Below, piece by piece: positions 49,664-58,346 of a stretch of 64,000 bases of DNA. Origin of the DNA: Geodermatophilaceae bacterium URHA0031. GTDB taxonomy: Bacteria > Actinomycetota > Actinomycetes > Mycobacteriales > Geodermatophilaceae. Within the stretch, counting starts at the first letter, position 1. The number at the start of each line of letters is the position of its first letter. The notes beneath the pieces are model-generated. The model was not told the DNA's origin, did no database searches, and saw only the letters and a program-made list of their open reading frames with translations. Made by a program: the position numbers and the translations under genes. The stretch spans positions 70,119 to 134,118 of the forward strand of contig JHVP01000009.1 in assembly GCA_000620205.1 (NCBI GenBank). The letters are read 5' to 3'.

Positions 49664-50695
49664 GTGTCCGACACGCTGTTCGGCGGCGACCCGGGCGGGG
49701 GCTCCGACGAGGACGCGGCGCCGGCCGACGACGCAGGTCGTCGGTCCGGCGGCCGCGGTCGCCGGGGCGGCTCCCGCGGCGGTGCCGGTGGACCGGGGGA
49801 CGGCGCGGGGCGTCGGCGTGGTGGCCGGGCCGGCGGCCCGCAGTGGAGCTCGCGGTCAGCCGACCCCGAGGCCGCGCCGGCCGAGATGGAGGACCCGGAG
49901 ACCGTCGCCCGGGGCATCTGCCTGCGCGCGCTGACCGGCACGGCCAAGACCCGCAAGCAGCTGGCCGAGCTGCTGGCCAAGAAGGACGTCCCGGTCGACG
50001 CGGCCAACGCCGTGCTCGACCGGTTCACCGAGGTCGGGCTGATCGACGACGCCGCGTTCGCCGCTGCCTGGGTCACCTCCCGGCAGTCCGGCCGCGGTCT
50101 GGCCCGGCGGGCCCTCGCCTCGGAGCTCCGGGCCAAGGGCGTCGACGGTGAGGTGGCCGCGGCCGCCGTCGCCGAGGTGGACCCGCAGGACGAGTGGGAC
50201 TCCGCGCGCCGGTTGGTGGAGCGGAAGGTCCCGTCCATGCGCCGGCTGGACCGCGTGACCGCGGAACGCCGGCTGATGGGCATGCTGGCCCGCAAGGGAT
50301 ACGGCGGCGGGCTGGCCGGCTACGTGGTGCGGGAGGCGCTCGACGCCGACGGAGCCGCCGAGGACGCCGCGGCCGAGGCCGAGCCCGTCGATCCGGCATC
50401 CGACCAGCCGGGGCCCGATCAGCCGCGGTCGGACCAGCCGTGGTCCCGCCGGCGGTACCCCGGACAGGGCGGCTCGGTCGCAGCGGCGTCGCCCGGCGAC
50501 GCGCCGGACTGGCCCGGTGCCGAGCCGCCGGTGTGGACCGCTGCCCGCTCGGCGGCGCGCAAGGCCCGGTCGGCGGCCGCCGAGCTCCCCGACGGCGTCG
50601 CCGCCAGCCCGGAGGTGGGCGAGGGCTGGGCGCGGCCGATCGGCCGTGGCCGGCAGCTCCCGGACCACGTGGCCCGCGGCGAGGACCTGCCCTGA
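49664..50695 (+). CDS. recX: Regulatory protein RecX (extended)
   Basis: RecX binds RecA filaments and limits recombination. The conserved three-helix-repeat core runs at about residues 78-225 (ICLRALTGTAKTRKQLAELL, FTEVGLIDDAAFAAAWVTS, then GLARRALASELRAKGV, ending MGMLARKGYGGGLAGYVVRE). It is flanked by an Arg/Gly-rich N-terminal arm (about 20-65) and a ~115-residue disordered, Pro/Asp/Ala-rich tail. The result is 343 residues, about twice the usual length. It starts with GTG 8 bp after recA and is co-transcribed. Confidence 0.93.
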   Translation: MSDTLFGGDPGGGSDEDAAPADDAGRRSGGRGRRGGSRGGAGGPGDGAGRRRGGRAGGPQWSSRSADPEAAPAEMEDPETVARGICLRALTGTAKTRKQLAELLAKKDVPVDAANAVLDRFTEVGLIDDAAFAAAWVTSRQSGRGLARRALASELRAKGVDGEVAAAAVAEVDPQDEWDSARRLVERKVPSMRRLDRVTAERRLMGMLARKGYGGGLAGYVVREALDADGAAEDAAAEAEPVDPASDQPGPDQPRSDQPWSRRRYPGQGGSVAAASPGDAPDWPGAEPPVWTAARSAARKARSAAAELPDGVAASPEVGEGWARPIGRGRQLPDHVARGEDLP

Positions 50696-50729
50696 CCTGC
50701 GCCGGGCGACGGTCCCGGTCGGACCCCTG

Positions 50730-50776
50730 ACGACAGATCAGCCGATGCGACAGCTGTCGCATCGGCTGATCGTCGT
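50730..50776. terminator. Perfect 36-bp palindrome after recX
   Basis: gatcagccgatgcgacag (50736-50753) abuts its exact reverse complement (50754-50771), and acgac/gtcgt extends the arms with one bulged A. As RNA it makes an 18-bp stem with essentially no loop. It lies 35 bp after the recX stop and is probably a terminator, though cruciform or protein-binding roles are possible. Confidence 0.7.
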
Positions 50777-50811
50777 GGTGCGTGGTCTCCGTGGTCGCGC
50801 CGCTGGCTGGC

Positions 50812-50853
50812 CGGTGCGGAACCGCCCGATCTCCGTCGGGCGGTTCCGCACCG
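50812..50853. terminator. 18-bp stem-loop, second hairpin after recX
   Basis: Bases 50812-50829 pair perfectly with 50836-50853 around loop tctccg (core aaccgcccga / tcgggcggtt). It faces the end of the convergent 141-residue gene, so it may terminate that transcript while the first palindrome serves recX. Confidence 0.7.
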
Positions 50854-50916
50854 TGCGCCGCCCACCGGTCCTCGAGGATGCCCGGTGAGCGGCGGGTCGT
50901 GCGCGGCAAGCAGCGG

Positions 50917-51342
50917 TCAGGCGCCCAGCTGGTCGAGCCAGGCGGTGACGTCGATGGCCACGCCGCCGACGGCCTCCTCGTCCGGCACGAGCCAGCGACG
51001 GCTGCGCTCCTGACCGGCGGTCAGCCACTGCTCGATGGCGGTGTCGAACTGCGACATGGTGATCTCCTTGCCGGCGACCGTGCTGGCCGGGCCGAGGAAG
51101 GTCACGTCGGACTCCTGGCCGGCGGGGTAGAGCAGCACGACGCGGCAGCGGGCGCGGCGGTGCCGGGCCGGCGGGACCGCCTCGCGCACGATCGCCGAGT
51201 CTGCGCCGGCGGCGGAGGCGAAGCGGCGGGCGCTGGCCCGCAGCTTGCCGACGAAGATCTGGGTGGTGGTCTCCAGGTCGTCGTCGTCGAGGTCCCGGTG
51301 CGTGTGGCGTGGAGCGGTGGCGGTGGAGGTCACGTCCTCCAT
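50917..51342 (-). CDS. Hypothetical protein (141 aa)
   Basis: A cytoplasmic protein of 141 residues that I do not recognise. The N-terminus is polar (MEDVTSTATAPRHTHRDLDD). Segment TTQIFVGKLRASARRFASAA is probably helical. RCRVVLLYPAGQESDVTFLG and TVAGKEITMSQFDTAIEQWL look like strands and a helix of a compact domain, followed by ERSRRWLVPDEEAVGGVAID. The ATG at 51342 has GAGGGGG about 11 nt upstream; the GTG at 51333 has GGAGG only 2 nt away. It sits between recX and gluD on the minus strand, after the glu operon. An upstream TTGTCAG is noted. Confidence 0.75.
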   Translation of the reverse strand: MEDVTSTATAPRHTHRDLDDDDLETTTQIFVGKLRASARRFASAAGADSAIVREAVPPARHRRARCRVVLLYPAGQESDVTFLGPASTVAGKEITMSQFDTAIEQWLTAGQERSRRWLVPDEEAVGGVAIDVTAWLDQLGA

Positions 51343-51544
51343 CTCGGCAGAACGCCCCCTCGAGGTCACCGGCGACATCTGACAAGCCGCGCGCAGGACT
51401 CGGGCACATCCCCCTCCGGTCGGGACCGGGGAGCTCCCCGGGACAGCAGGGGTGGGTGGTTTTCCGGCGGTCACCCGCGGACGGGGCCGGCCACGCGCAG
51501 GCCCCCGGGGTCCAGGTGCGGACGCCGGGGGCCGGTGGGTGCGC

Positions 51545-52435
51545 TCAGATCGAGGTCTGGCCGGTGACCGAGGGGGCGTCGGGCATGACCAGGGCGGTCG
51601 TCGCGGCCGTCTTGGGGCTGCGACGCGAGCGGCGCTCGATGTACTTCGCCAGCTGGGACAGCAGCACGTTGACGATGATGTAGATCAGGCCCGCCGCCAC
51701 GTAGAGCTGGAACGTGTACTCGTTGCCGAAACGTGGCGTGAAGAACTCCACCAGGCTGCGGGCCTGCCGGAGCAGCTCGAAGTACCCGATGATGAAGCCC
51801 AGCGAGCTGTCCTTGAGCAGCACGACCAGCTGGGCCACCAGCACCGGCAGCATCCGCCGGACCGCCTGGGGGAGCAGCACCAGCCGCATGACCTGCGACT
51901 TGCGCAGGCCGATCCCGTAGGCCGCCTCGGACTGACCGCGGTCGACCGACAGGATGCCGGCCCGGAAGATCTCCGCCAGCACGGCCATGTTGTAGAGGAC
52001 CAGGCCGATGGTCAGCGCCGCGTAGGTGCTCAGCCGGATCCCGAAGCTCGGCAGCACGAAGTACAGCGCGAAGATCACCACCAGCAGCGGGATCGCCCGG
52101 AAGAACTCGATGACCGTGGTGACCGCGATCCGCACGGCGCGGTGGTCGGAGAGCCGGCCCACGGCCAGCAGCAGCCCGAGCACCGTCGCGAACAGCATGG
52201 CGACAGCGGCGACCCGCAGGGTGCGCAGCAGGGCCTGACCCAGCGCCTGCGGGACCCCGCTGGCCGGGTCGAACAGCACCGACCAGCGCTGCGGGTCGAG
52301 CTGGCCGTTGCGGCCCAGCCGGAACAGCACGAAGGCCACGAGGGCCACCACCAGCACCGTCCCGATGACCGTGGCGATGCGGATCCGGGCGCGCGCCCTC
52401 GGGCCCGGGAGGTCGAAGAGGACCGGGGTGCTCAT
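51545..52435 (-). CDS. gluD: Glutamate ABC transporter permease GluD
   Basis: A 296-residue polar amino acid (HisM/GltK-type) permease. Helix 1 is IATVIGTVLVVALVAFVLF, and the permease core (ALLRTLRVAAVAMLFATVLG) has the EAA-like loop QSEAAYGIGLRKSQVMRLVL followed by LPQAVRRMLPVLV. The last ~40 residues form a cytoplasmic basic tail. The start overlaps the gluC stop by 4 bp. It is the last gene of gluABCD, and the order recX - glu operon - miaB matches Streptomyces as remembered. Glutamate specificity is inferred from that synteny. Confidence 0.93.
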   Translation of the reverse strand: MSTPVLFDLPGPRARARIRIATVIGTVLVVALVAFVLFRLGRNGQLDPQRWSVLFDPASGVPQALGQALLRTLRVAAVAMLFATVLGLLLAVGRLSDHRAVRIAVTTVIEFFRAIPLLVVIFALYFVLPSFGIRLSTYAALTIGLVLYNMAVLAEIFRAGILSVDRGQSEAAYGIGLRKSQVMRLVLLPQAVRRMLPVLVAQLVVLLKDSSLGFIIGYFELLRQARSLVEFFTPRFGNEYTFQLYVAAGLIYIIVNVLLSQLAKYIERRSRRSPKTAATTALVMPDAPSVTGQTSI

Positions 52436-53082
52436 CGCAGGATCGCCACCCGTCGCTCGACCCGGCCGACGACGTAGGCCGTGGGCAGGGTGATCAGCAT
52501 GTAACCGATCACGACGGCCACCAGCACCAGCAGGATGTCACCGCCGTTCGCGTTGGACAGCCGCTGCAGCGAGGCGGTCAGCTCGGTGACCGCGAAGCCG
52601 GCGGCGATCGAGGTGTTCTTGACCATCGCGATGAAGACGTTGCCGAGCGGGGGGACCACGGTGCGGAAGGCCTGCGGGAGGACGACCTCGCGCAGCGACT
52701 GCCCGAAGGTCAGCCCGATCGCCCGGGCGGCCTCGGCCTGCCCCGGCGGAACGGCGTTGATGCCCGACCGCACCGCCTCGCAGACGAACGCGGCCGTGTA
52801 CAGGCCCACCGAGAGCACCGCGCCGGTGAAGAAGCCGACCGCGAAGTCGATCTGCGGCAGACCGAAGATGATGAAGAAGAAGACCACCGTCAGGGGGGTG
52901 TTCCGGAACGTCTCCACGTAAAAGGTGGCCAGGCCCCGCAGCGGCGTGATGGGGCTGACCCGGAACGCCGCCAGCAGGGTCCCGAGGACCAGGGCCAGCA
53001 GGCCGGCCAGCACGGACAGCTCGAGGGTCTTCAGGAAGGCGTCCCGCAGCAGCGGGAAGTTGTCGATGAAGAACTGCACCAC
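52432..53082 (-). CDS. gluC: Glutamate ABC transporter permease GluC
   Basis: A 216-residue amino acid permease with five or six helices. Features are LPLLRDAFLKTLELSVLAGL, the conserved YVETFRNTPLTVVFFFIIFG, the EAA-like loop QAEAARAIGLTFGQSLREVV with LPQAFRTVVPPLGN, and the C-terminal RVERRV. It forms the heterodimeric channel with GluD, whose start overlaps its stop. A 14-bp intercistronic hairpin lies between gluB and this gene. Confidence 0.94.
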   Translation of the reverse strand: MVQFFIDNFPLLRDAFLKTLELSVLAGLLALVLGTLLAAFRVSPITPLRGLATFYVETFRNTPLTVVFFFIIFGLPQIDFAVGFFTGAVLSVGLYTAAFVCEAVRSGINAVPPGQAEAARAIGLTFGQSLREVVLPQAFRTVVPPLGNVFIAMVKNTSIAAGFAVTELTASLQRLSNANGGDILLVLVAVVIGYMLITLPTAYVVGRVERRVAILR

Positions 53083-53109
53083 GCCTCCCTCCGAGGCTCA
53101 GGCAGTGCA

Positions 53110-53138
53110 CTGCCGGGCGGGGGTCCCCCGCCCGGCAG
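53110..53138 (-). promoter_or_regulatory. Intercistronic hairpin between gluB and gluC
   Basis: ctgccgggcggggg-t-cccccgcccggcag is a perfect 14-bp inverted repeat around one base, 14 nt after the gluB stop, with an outer gtgc/gcac extension. In the operon RNA it could stop part of the transcription or protect the gluAB 3' end, so that the binding protein is made in excess over permeases. Confidence 0.6.
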
Positions 53139-53151
53139 CAGCACGGGTCGG

Positions 53152-54051
53152 TCAGTAGCGGTCGACGGTCGGCGGCTCAGGGGCCTCCTGGCCGCTGATG
53201 GCGCCGGCGGTGGCGTCCCAGGCGTCGGCCCAGGAGCCGTCCTCGAAGGACTCCTCGAGCGTGTCGTTGATGAAGTCGCGGAACGCCTGGTCGCCCTTGG
53301 CCAGCCCGATGCCGTAGGGCTCCTCGGTGAACGGGTTGCCCACGAGCTCGAAGCCGTCGGGGTTGCCGGCCACGAGGCCGGTCAGGATGACGTTGTCGGT
53401 GGTGACCGCGTCGACCTGGCCGTTGGTGAGGGCGTCGGCGCACTTGGAGTAGACGTCGAACAGCGTCAGCGTCGCCTGGGGGTAGTTGGTGCGGATGTTC
53501 TCCGCCGGGGTCGAGCCCTCGACCGAGCAGACGTTCTTGCCGGCCAGGTCGTCGGGGCCCTCGATGCCCTCCGGGTTGCCGGCCGCGACCATGATGTCCT
53601 GGCCCGCCACGTAGTACGGCCCGGCGAAGTCCACGACCTCCTTGCGCTTGTCGTTGATCGTGTAGGTGGCGACCACGATGTCGGCCTGGCCGTTCTGGAG
53701 GAACGGCTCGCGGTTGGCCGAGACGGTCTCGACGTACTTGATGCCCTCCTCGGGGATGCCGAGCTTCGCGGCGATGATCTTCCCGATCTCGACGTCGAAC
53801 CCCTCCGGGGTGCCCGAGGGGTTCAGCAGACCGAAGCCGGGCTGGTCGTACTTGGTGCCGATGGTGATCGTGCCGGCCTCGTTCAGCTCGGCCATCGTCG
53901 TCCCGGCCTCGAACTCGACGTCGGTCTCCACGGCGGCGCTGTTGTCGGCGGCGTCCTCGGCCTGGTTCCCGGCATCGCTGGAGCAGCCGGCCAGCACGAC
54001 GCCGGCCGTGGCCAGCGCGGCGAGGGCCGCAAAGGGTCGGGTGGTGCGCAT
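53152..54051 (-). CDS. gluB: Glutamate ABC transporter substrate-binding lipoprotein GluB
   Basis: A 299-residue periplasmic-type binding protein, lipid-anchored at C23 in VVLAGCSSDAG. The acidic linker AGNQAEDAADNSAAVE precedes the type II binding fold: GTITIGTKYDQPGFGLLNPS, GFDVEIGKIIAAKLG, ADIVVATYTINDKRKEVVDF and YGIGLAKGDQAFRDFIND. The R-x-x-x-x-D/F pattern after TINDKRKE is typical of amino acid binders. ATG 54051 gives the signal peptide. It lies 29 bp after gluA in the operon. Confidence 0.94.
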   Translation of the reverse strand: MRTTRPFAALAALATAGVVLAGCSSDAGNQAEDAADNSAAVETDVEFEAGTTMAELNEAGTITIGTKYDQPGFGLLNPSGTPEGFDVEIGKIIAAKLGIPEEGIKYVETVSANREPFLQNGQADIVVATYTINDKRKEVVDFAGPYYVAGQDIMVAAGNPEGIEGPDDLAGKNVCSVEGSTPAENIRTNYPQATLTLFDVYSKCADALTNGQVDAVTTDNVILTGLVAGNPDGFELVGNPFTEEPYGIGLAKGDQAFRDFINDTLEESFEDGSWADAWDATAGAISGQEAPEPPTVDRY

Positions 54052-54080
54052 GAGGGGTCCTCTCGTGGGGGTGCGGACGG

Positions 54081-54836
54081 TCAGTGGTTCAGGATCTTGG
54101 AGAGGAAGTCCTTCGCCCGGTCCGAGCTCGGGTGGGTGAAGAACGTCTCCGGCGTCGCGGACTCGACGATGCGGCCGGCGTCCATGAAGACGACCCGGTT
54201 GGCGGCGCGGCGGGCGAACCCCATCTCGTGGGTGACCACGACCATCGTCATGCCGTCCCGGGCGAGCGAGGTCATCACCTCGAGGACCTCGTTGATCATC
54301 TCCGGGTCCAGTGCGGACGTGGGCTCGTCGAAGAGCATCACCTTGGGGTCCATCGCCAGGGCCCGGGCGATGGCCACCCGCTGCTGCTGCCCACCGGAGA
54401 GCTGGGCGGGCACCTTGTCGGCCTGGTGGCCCACCCCGACCCGGTCCAGCAGCTCCCGGGCGCGCTGCTCCGCCTCGTCCTTGGAGTGCTTGCGCACCGT
54501 GATCGGCCCCAGCGTCACGTTCTGCAGCACGGTCTTGTGGGCGAAGAGGTTGAAGCTCTGGAACACCATGCCGACGTCGCTGCGCAGCCGGGCGAGCTCC
54601 TTGCCCTCGTCGGGCAGCCGCTGGCCGTCGATGGTGATCTCGCCGTCCTGGATGGCCTCCAGCCGGTTGATCGCACGGCACAGCGTCGACTTGCCCGAGC
54701 CCGACGGTCCGATGACGACGACGACCTCGCCGCGGTCGATGGTCAGGTCGATGTCCTGCAGCACGTGCAGGTCACCGAACCACTTGTTGACCCCGGACAG
54801 GCGGACGAGAGGTTCTCCGGTCGGACGATCAGTCAC
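54081..54836 (-). CDS. gluA: Glutamate ABC transporter ATP-binding protein GluA
   Basis: A 251-residue GlnQ-type ATPase. Walker A is GPSGSGKST, the Q-loop [17 protein letters not shown], the signature [15 protein letters not shown], Walker [16 protein letters not shown] and the switch [12 protein letters not shown] 54836 starts [20 protein letters not shown] and lies 8 nt after a minus-strand TAGGGT (54845-54850), so the operon mRNA is probably leaderless. It is divergent from miaB. As first gene it drives gluBCD. Confidence 0.95.
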   Translation of the reverse strand: MTDRPTGEPLVRLSGVNKWFGDLHVLQDIDLTIDRGEVVVVIGPSGSGKSTLCRAINRLEAIQDGEITIDGQRLPDEGKELARLRSDVGMVFQSFNLFAHKTVLQNVTLGPITVRKHSKDEAEQRARELLDRVGVGHQADKVPAQLSGGQQQRVAIARALAMDPKVMLFDEPTSALDPEMINEVLEVMTSLARDGMTMVVVTHEMGFARRAANRVVFMDAGRIVESATPETFFTHPSSDRAKDFLSKILNH

Positions 54837-54984
54837 GTCGAGGGACCCTAGGGCGGTCCGGACACCGCGACGTCGCTCCCCGATCACGAAGCTGTAACGA
54901 CGCTGTGAGTTCCCCGTGCGGGTGTCGGATCGGTCACGAAGTGCTGCGACCGGCCGAGCGGACCGGGACGGGCGGCGGGTTCTC

Positions 54985-54990
54985 TACGAT
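54985..54990 (+). promoter_or_regulatory. miaB -10 element (leaderless)
   Basis: TACGAT lies 6 nt before GTG 54997. Two adjacent GTG codons (54994 and 54997) are in frame and the spacing favours the second. Confidence 0.5.
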
Positions 54991-54996
54991 GCGGTG

Positions 54997-56460
54997 GTGA
55001 ACGGCAAGACCTACCTCGTGCGCACGTACGGCTGTCAGATGAACGTCCACGACTCCGAGCGGCTGTCGGGGCTGCTCGAGCAGGCCGGCTACACCGCCGT
55101 CCCCGAGGGCGCCGAGGCCGACGTCGTCGTGCTGAACACCTGCGCGGTCCGCGAGAACGCCGACAACCGGCTGTACGGCAACCTCGGCCACCTGCGCCCG
55201 GTCAAGGACGCCCACCCCGGCATGCAGATCGCCGTCGGTGGCTGCCTGGCGCAGAAGGACCGCGGCGAGATCGTGCGGCGCGCCCCATGGGTGGACGTCG
55301 TCTTCGGCACCCACAACGTCGGCTCGCTGCCGGTGCTGCTCGAGCGCGCCCGGCACAACGCCGAGGCGCAGGTGGAGATCGTCGAGTCCCTCCAGGTCTT
55401 CCCCTCCACGCTGCCGGCCAAGCGGGACTCCGCCTACTCCGGGTGGGTGTCGATCAGCGTCGGCTGCAACAACACCTGCACGTTCTGCATCGTCCCGGCG
55501 CTGCGCGGCAAGGAGAAGGACCGCCGTCCGGGCGAGGTGCTGGCCGAGGTGCAGGCGCTGGTCGACCAGGGCGTGCTCGAGGTGACCCTGCTCGGGCAGA
55601 ACGTGAACGCCTACGGCGTCGAGTTCCGCGAGCGCGGCGCCTTCGCCGACCTGCTCCGCGCGGCGGGCACGATCGACGGCCTCGAGCGGATCCGGTTCAC
55701 CAGCCCGCACCCGCGCGAGTTCACCGACGACGTCATCGACGCGATGGCCGGCACGCCGGCGGTCTGCCACCAGCTGCACATGCCGCTGCAGTCCGGCTCG
55801 GACGACGTGCTGCGCCGGATGCGCCGCGGCTACCGGCGGGACCGCTACCTGGGGATCATCGACCGGGTGCGGGCGGCGATGCCCGACGCCGCGATCACCA
55901 CGGACATCATCGTGGGCTTCCCCGGCGAGACCGACCAGGACTTCGAGGACACCCTGGACGTCGTCCGGCAGGCCCGCTTCGCCAGCGCCTTCACCTTCCA
56001 GTACTCCAAGCGCCCGGGCACGCCGGCGGCGGAGATGGCCGACCAGCTGCCCAAGGAGGTCGTCCAGGAGCGCTACCTCCGGCTGACGGCCCTGCAGGAC
56101 GAGATCAGCTGGGCGGAGAACACCGCGCTGATCGGCCGGCGGGTCGAGCTGCTGGTGGCCTCGGGGGAGGGCAGCAAGGACGCCGCCCGCGGCCGGCTCT
56201 CCGGCCGGGCCCGGGACGGTCGGCTGGTGCACTTCACCGCGGCCGACGGCGTCCGCCCCGGCGACGTCGTCGAGACCGTCGTGACCGCCGCCAAGCCGCA
56301 CTTCCTGGTCGCCGACGGCGCGCTGGTCTCCCACCGCCGCACCCGGGCCGGTGACGCCAGCGAGGCCGGCACCCGCCCGACCACTCCGGGAGTCTCGCTG
56401 GGAATGCCGCAGATCGGCGTCCCCGCGCCGCTCCCGGCCGCCGTGTCCGCCTGCGGCTGA
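54997..56460 (+). CDS. miaB: tRNA-2-methylthio-N6-dimethylallyladenosine synthase
   Basis: A radical-SAM methylthiotransferase converting i6A37 to ms2i6A37 in tRNAs, acting after MiaA (gene at 59036). The 487-residue protein has auxiliary-cluster cysteines C13 (YGCQMN), C49 ([10 protein letters not shown]) and C83 (GGCLAQ), and the SAM cluster C157-x3-C161-x2-C164 in [14 protein letters not shown]. The [10 protein letters not shown] and MPLQSGSD motifs and a C-terminal TRAM domain follow. The last ~45 residues are an unconserved tail. It ends in a strong terminator. Confidence 0.97.
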   Translation: MNGKTYLVRTYGCQMNVHDSERLSGLLEQAGYTAVPEGAEADVVVLNTCAVRENADNRLYGNLGHLRPVKDAHPGMQIAVGGCLAQKDRGEIVRRAPWVDVVFGTHNVGSLPVLLERARHNAEAQVEIVESLQVFPSTLPAKRDSAYSGWVSISVGCNNTCTFCIVPALRGKEKDRRPGEVLAEVQALVDQGVLEVTLLGQNVNAYGVEFRERGAFADLLRAAGTIDGLERIRFTSPHPREFTDDVIDAMAGTPAVCHQLHMPLQSGSDDVLRRMRRGYRRDRYLGIIDRVRAAMPDAAITTDIIVGFPGETDQDFEDTLDVVRQARFASAFTFQYSKRPGTPAAEMADQLPKEVVQERYLRLTALQDEISWAENTALIGRRVELLVASGEGSKDAARGRLSGRARDGRLVHFTAADGVRPGDVVETVVTAAKPHFLVADGALVSHRRTRAGDASEAGTRPTTPGVSLGMPQIGVPAPLPAAVSACG

Positions 56461-56474
56461 CGCCTCACCACACG

Positions 56475-56510
56475 CACGGAGGGCCCGTCCTCGCGGACGG
56501 GCCCTCCGTG
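56475..56510. terminator. Bidirectional terminator between miaB and the DUF349 gene
   Basis: cacggagggcccgtcc and ggacgggccctccgtg form a perfect 16-bp stem around tetraloop tcgc, 14 bp after the miaB stop and 9 bp before the end of the convergent DUF349 gene. Confidence 0.85.
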
Positions 56511-56518
56511 TCGTCAGC

Positions 56519-58306
56519 TCACCGGCGGGAGGAGGACTTCTCCGCCTCGGCCAGCCACTCGCGGCGGGTGGCCAGGTTGGCCTCGGCCTCGCTGATCCGC
56601 TTCGCGTTGCCGGCCGCCTGCGCCTTGGCCAGCTGGTCCTCGGCCTTGGTGACGGCCGCCCGCATCGAGGTGAGGAGCGGGTTCTCCGGCTGGACCCGCG
56701 GCCGGGCCGAGTCGGCGACGCCGCGGAACTTCTCCTCCACGGCGCGCATCCGGTCCTCGAGGGGGCGCATGGCGTTGCGCGGCACGTGCCCGATGGCGTC
56801 GTAGCGCTCCTGGATCTTGCGCAGCGCGTTCTGCGCCGCCCGGTTGCCCGGGTCCAGCGCCTCGGCCTCGGCCAGCAGCTCCTCCTTCTGCTTCTGGTTG
56901 GCCAGCTCGTCGGAGCTGCGGGCCTGGTCGGAGGCGGTCCGGGCGGCGAAGAAGACGTCCTGGGCGGCGCGGAACTTCTTCCACAGGTCGTCGTCGGTGT
57001 CCCGGCCGACCCGCGGCACGGCCTTCCAGCGGTCCATCAGCGAGCGCATCGCGGCGCTGGTCGGGCCCCACTCGGTGGACGTCGACAGCCGCTCGGCCTC
57101 GGCGATGAGCTCGCTCTTGGCGGCGCGGGCCTCCGCCCGCTGGGTGTCCAGCTGGGCGAAGTGGGCACCCCGGCGGCGACCGAAGGCGTCCCGGGCGGCG
57201 GCGAAGCGGTGCCACAGCGCCTCGTCGGTCTTCCGGTCGATGCCCTTGATCGTCTTCCACTCCTCGACGATCGCCTTCAGCCGGTCGCCGGCCGCCTTCC
57301 ACTGCGTGGACTCGGCGGCGATCTGCTCGGCCTCGGCGGCGAGCGCCTCCTTCCGGGCGATCTGCCCGGCCCGGGCCTTGGCCTTCTCCGCCCGGTTCGC
57401 CGCGACGGCCGTCTCGGCCATGCTCGAGATCGCCCGCGCCCGCAGCGCCAGGTGGTCCAGGTCGCCGACGGCGGCAGAGGTCAGGATCTGGTCGGCGAGC
57501 TCCTCGGCCTTGGCCTTGATCTCACCCGGGTTGCCGGTGTGGGCGGCCAGCCGCGCCTCCAGCAGGGACACCTCGGTGGCCAGGTCGTCGAACCGGCGGC
57601 CGAAGTGCGCCAGCCCCTCGGCCGGTTCGCCGGCCTGCCAGGAACCGACGGCGCGCTCGCCGGCCGCGGTGGTCACGAAGACGGTGCCCTCGTCGTCGAC
57701 GCGGCCCCAGGCGGTGGGATCCGACGCCGGGACGGCCGGGACGATCGCCGGCGTCTCCGCCGGGGCCGAGGAGCCGGCGGCGTGCCGGCCACCCGGGGAC
57801 GGCACCGGCGCGGCGGCCGGGGCCTCGGCGGCCGGGGCCTCGGTGGCGGGCGCGTCAGTGGTGGGCGCCTCGGTGGTGGGGATCTCGGTGGTCGTGCCTG
57901 CTGTCGGGTCGGCGAGCGTCGCGTCGGCCGGTGACCCGGCCGCGGGGGTGCCCGCCTCGGGGGTGACCGCCTGGGAGGCGGGGACCTCGGCGCCGGTCCC
58001 CACCTCCGCGGGCTCGGGGACGACGGCGTCCGGCGTGGCCGCCAGCGGGCCCTCGTCGACCGGCGCGGTCCCGGTCACCGACGTCACGTCGCCACCCTCC
58101 TCGGCGGGCGCCGCCTCCACGGCGGTCGCGCCGCCGGCGGGTTCGTCGACGCCTGGTTCCACCGCCTCCGGGACGACCTCGTCAGGGGTCGCCGCCAACG
58201 GCGTGGAATCGACCGGGGCGACCTCGGCGGGCGCCGCCTCGGGGCGCTCGTCGGGGGCGGGGGCGGCCTGCTGCGTCCGGTCTCCGGTGTTCTCCGTGCT
58301 CGACAC
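56519..58306 (-). CDS. DUF349 domain-containing protein
   Basis: A 595-residue protein. Residues 1-190 are low-complexity (Ala, Pro, Thr, Glu; repeats such as TTEAPTTDAPATEAPAAEAP and two copies of LAATPDxVVPE). Residues ~195-225 include GRVDDEGTVFVTTAAGERAV. From ~260 on there are tandem helical DUF349 repeats of about 70 residues (WKTIKGIDRKTDEALWHRFA, WKAVPRVGRDTDDDLWKKFR, YDAIGHVPRNAMRPLEDRMR), forming a long coiled rod. GTG 58306 is used. It is conserved near miaB/miaA in actinobacteria; function is not established. Divergent from the dioxygenase-like gene. Confidence 0.92.
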   Translation of the reverse strand: MSSTENTGDRTQQAAPAPDERPEAAPAEVAPVDSTPLAATPDEVVPEAVEPGVDEPAGGATAVEAAPAEEGGDVTSVTGTAPVDEGPLAATPDAVVPEPAEVGTGAEVPASQAVTPEAGTPAAGSPADATLADPTAGTTTEIPTTEAPTTDAPATEAPAAEAPAAAPVPSPGGRHAAGSSAPAETPAIVPAVPASDPTAWGRVDDEGTVFVTTAAGERAVGSWQAGEPAEGLAHFGRRFDDLATEVSLLEARLAAHTGNPGEIKAKAEELADQILTSAAVGDLDHLALRARAISSMAETAVAANRAEKAKARAGQIARKEALAAEAEQIAAESTQWKAAGDRLKAIVEEWKTIKGIDRKTDEALWHRFAAARDAFGRRRGAHFAQLDTQRAEARAAKSELIAEAERLSTSTEWGPTSAAMRSLMDRWKAVPRVGRDTDDDLWKKFRAAQDVFFAARTASDQARSSDELANQKQKEELLAEAEALDPGNRAAQNALRKIQERYDAIGHVPRNAMRPLEDRMRAVEEKFRGVADSARPRVQPENPLLTSMRAAVTKAEDQLAKAQAAGNAKRISEAEANLATRREWLAEAEKSSSRR

Positions 58307-58346
58307 GCCAGCAGTCTCCCACGCCCGATCGGCAAGACTGCCCCGC

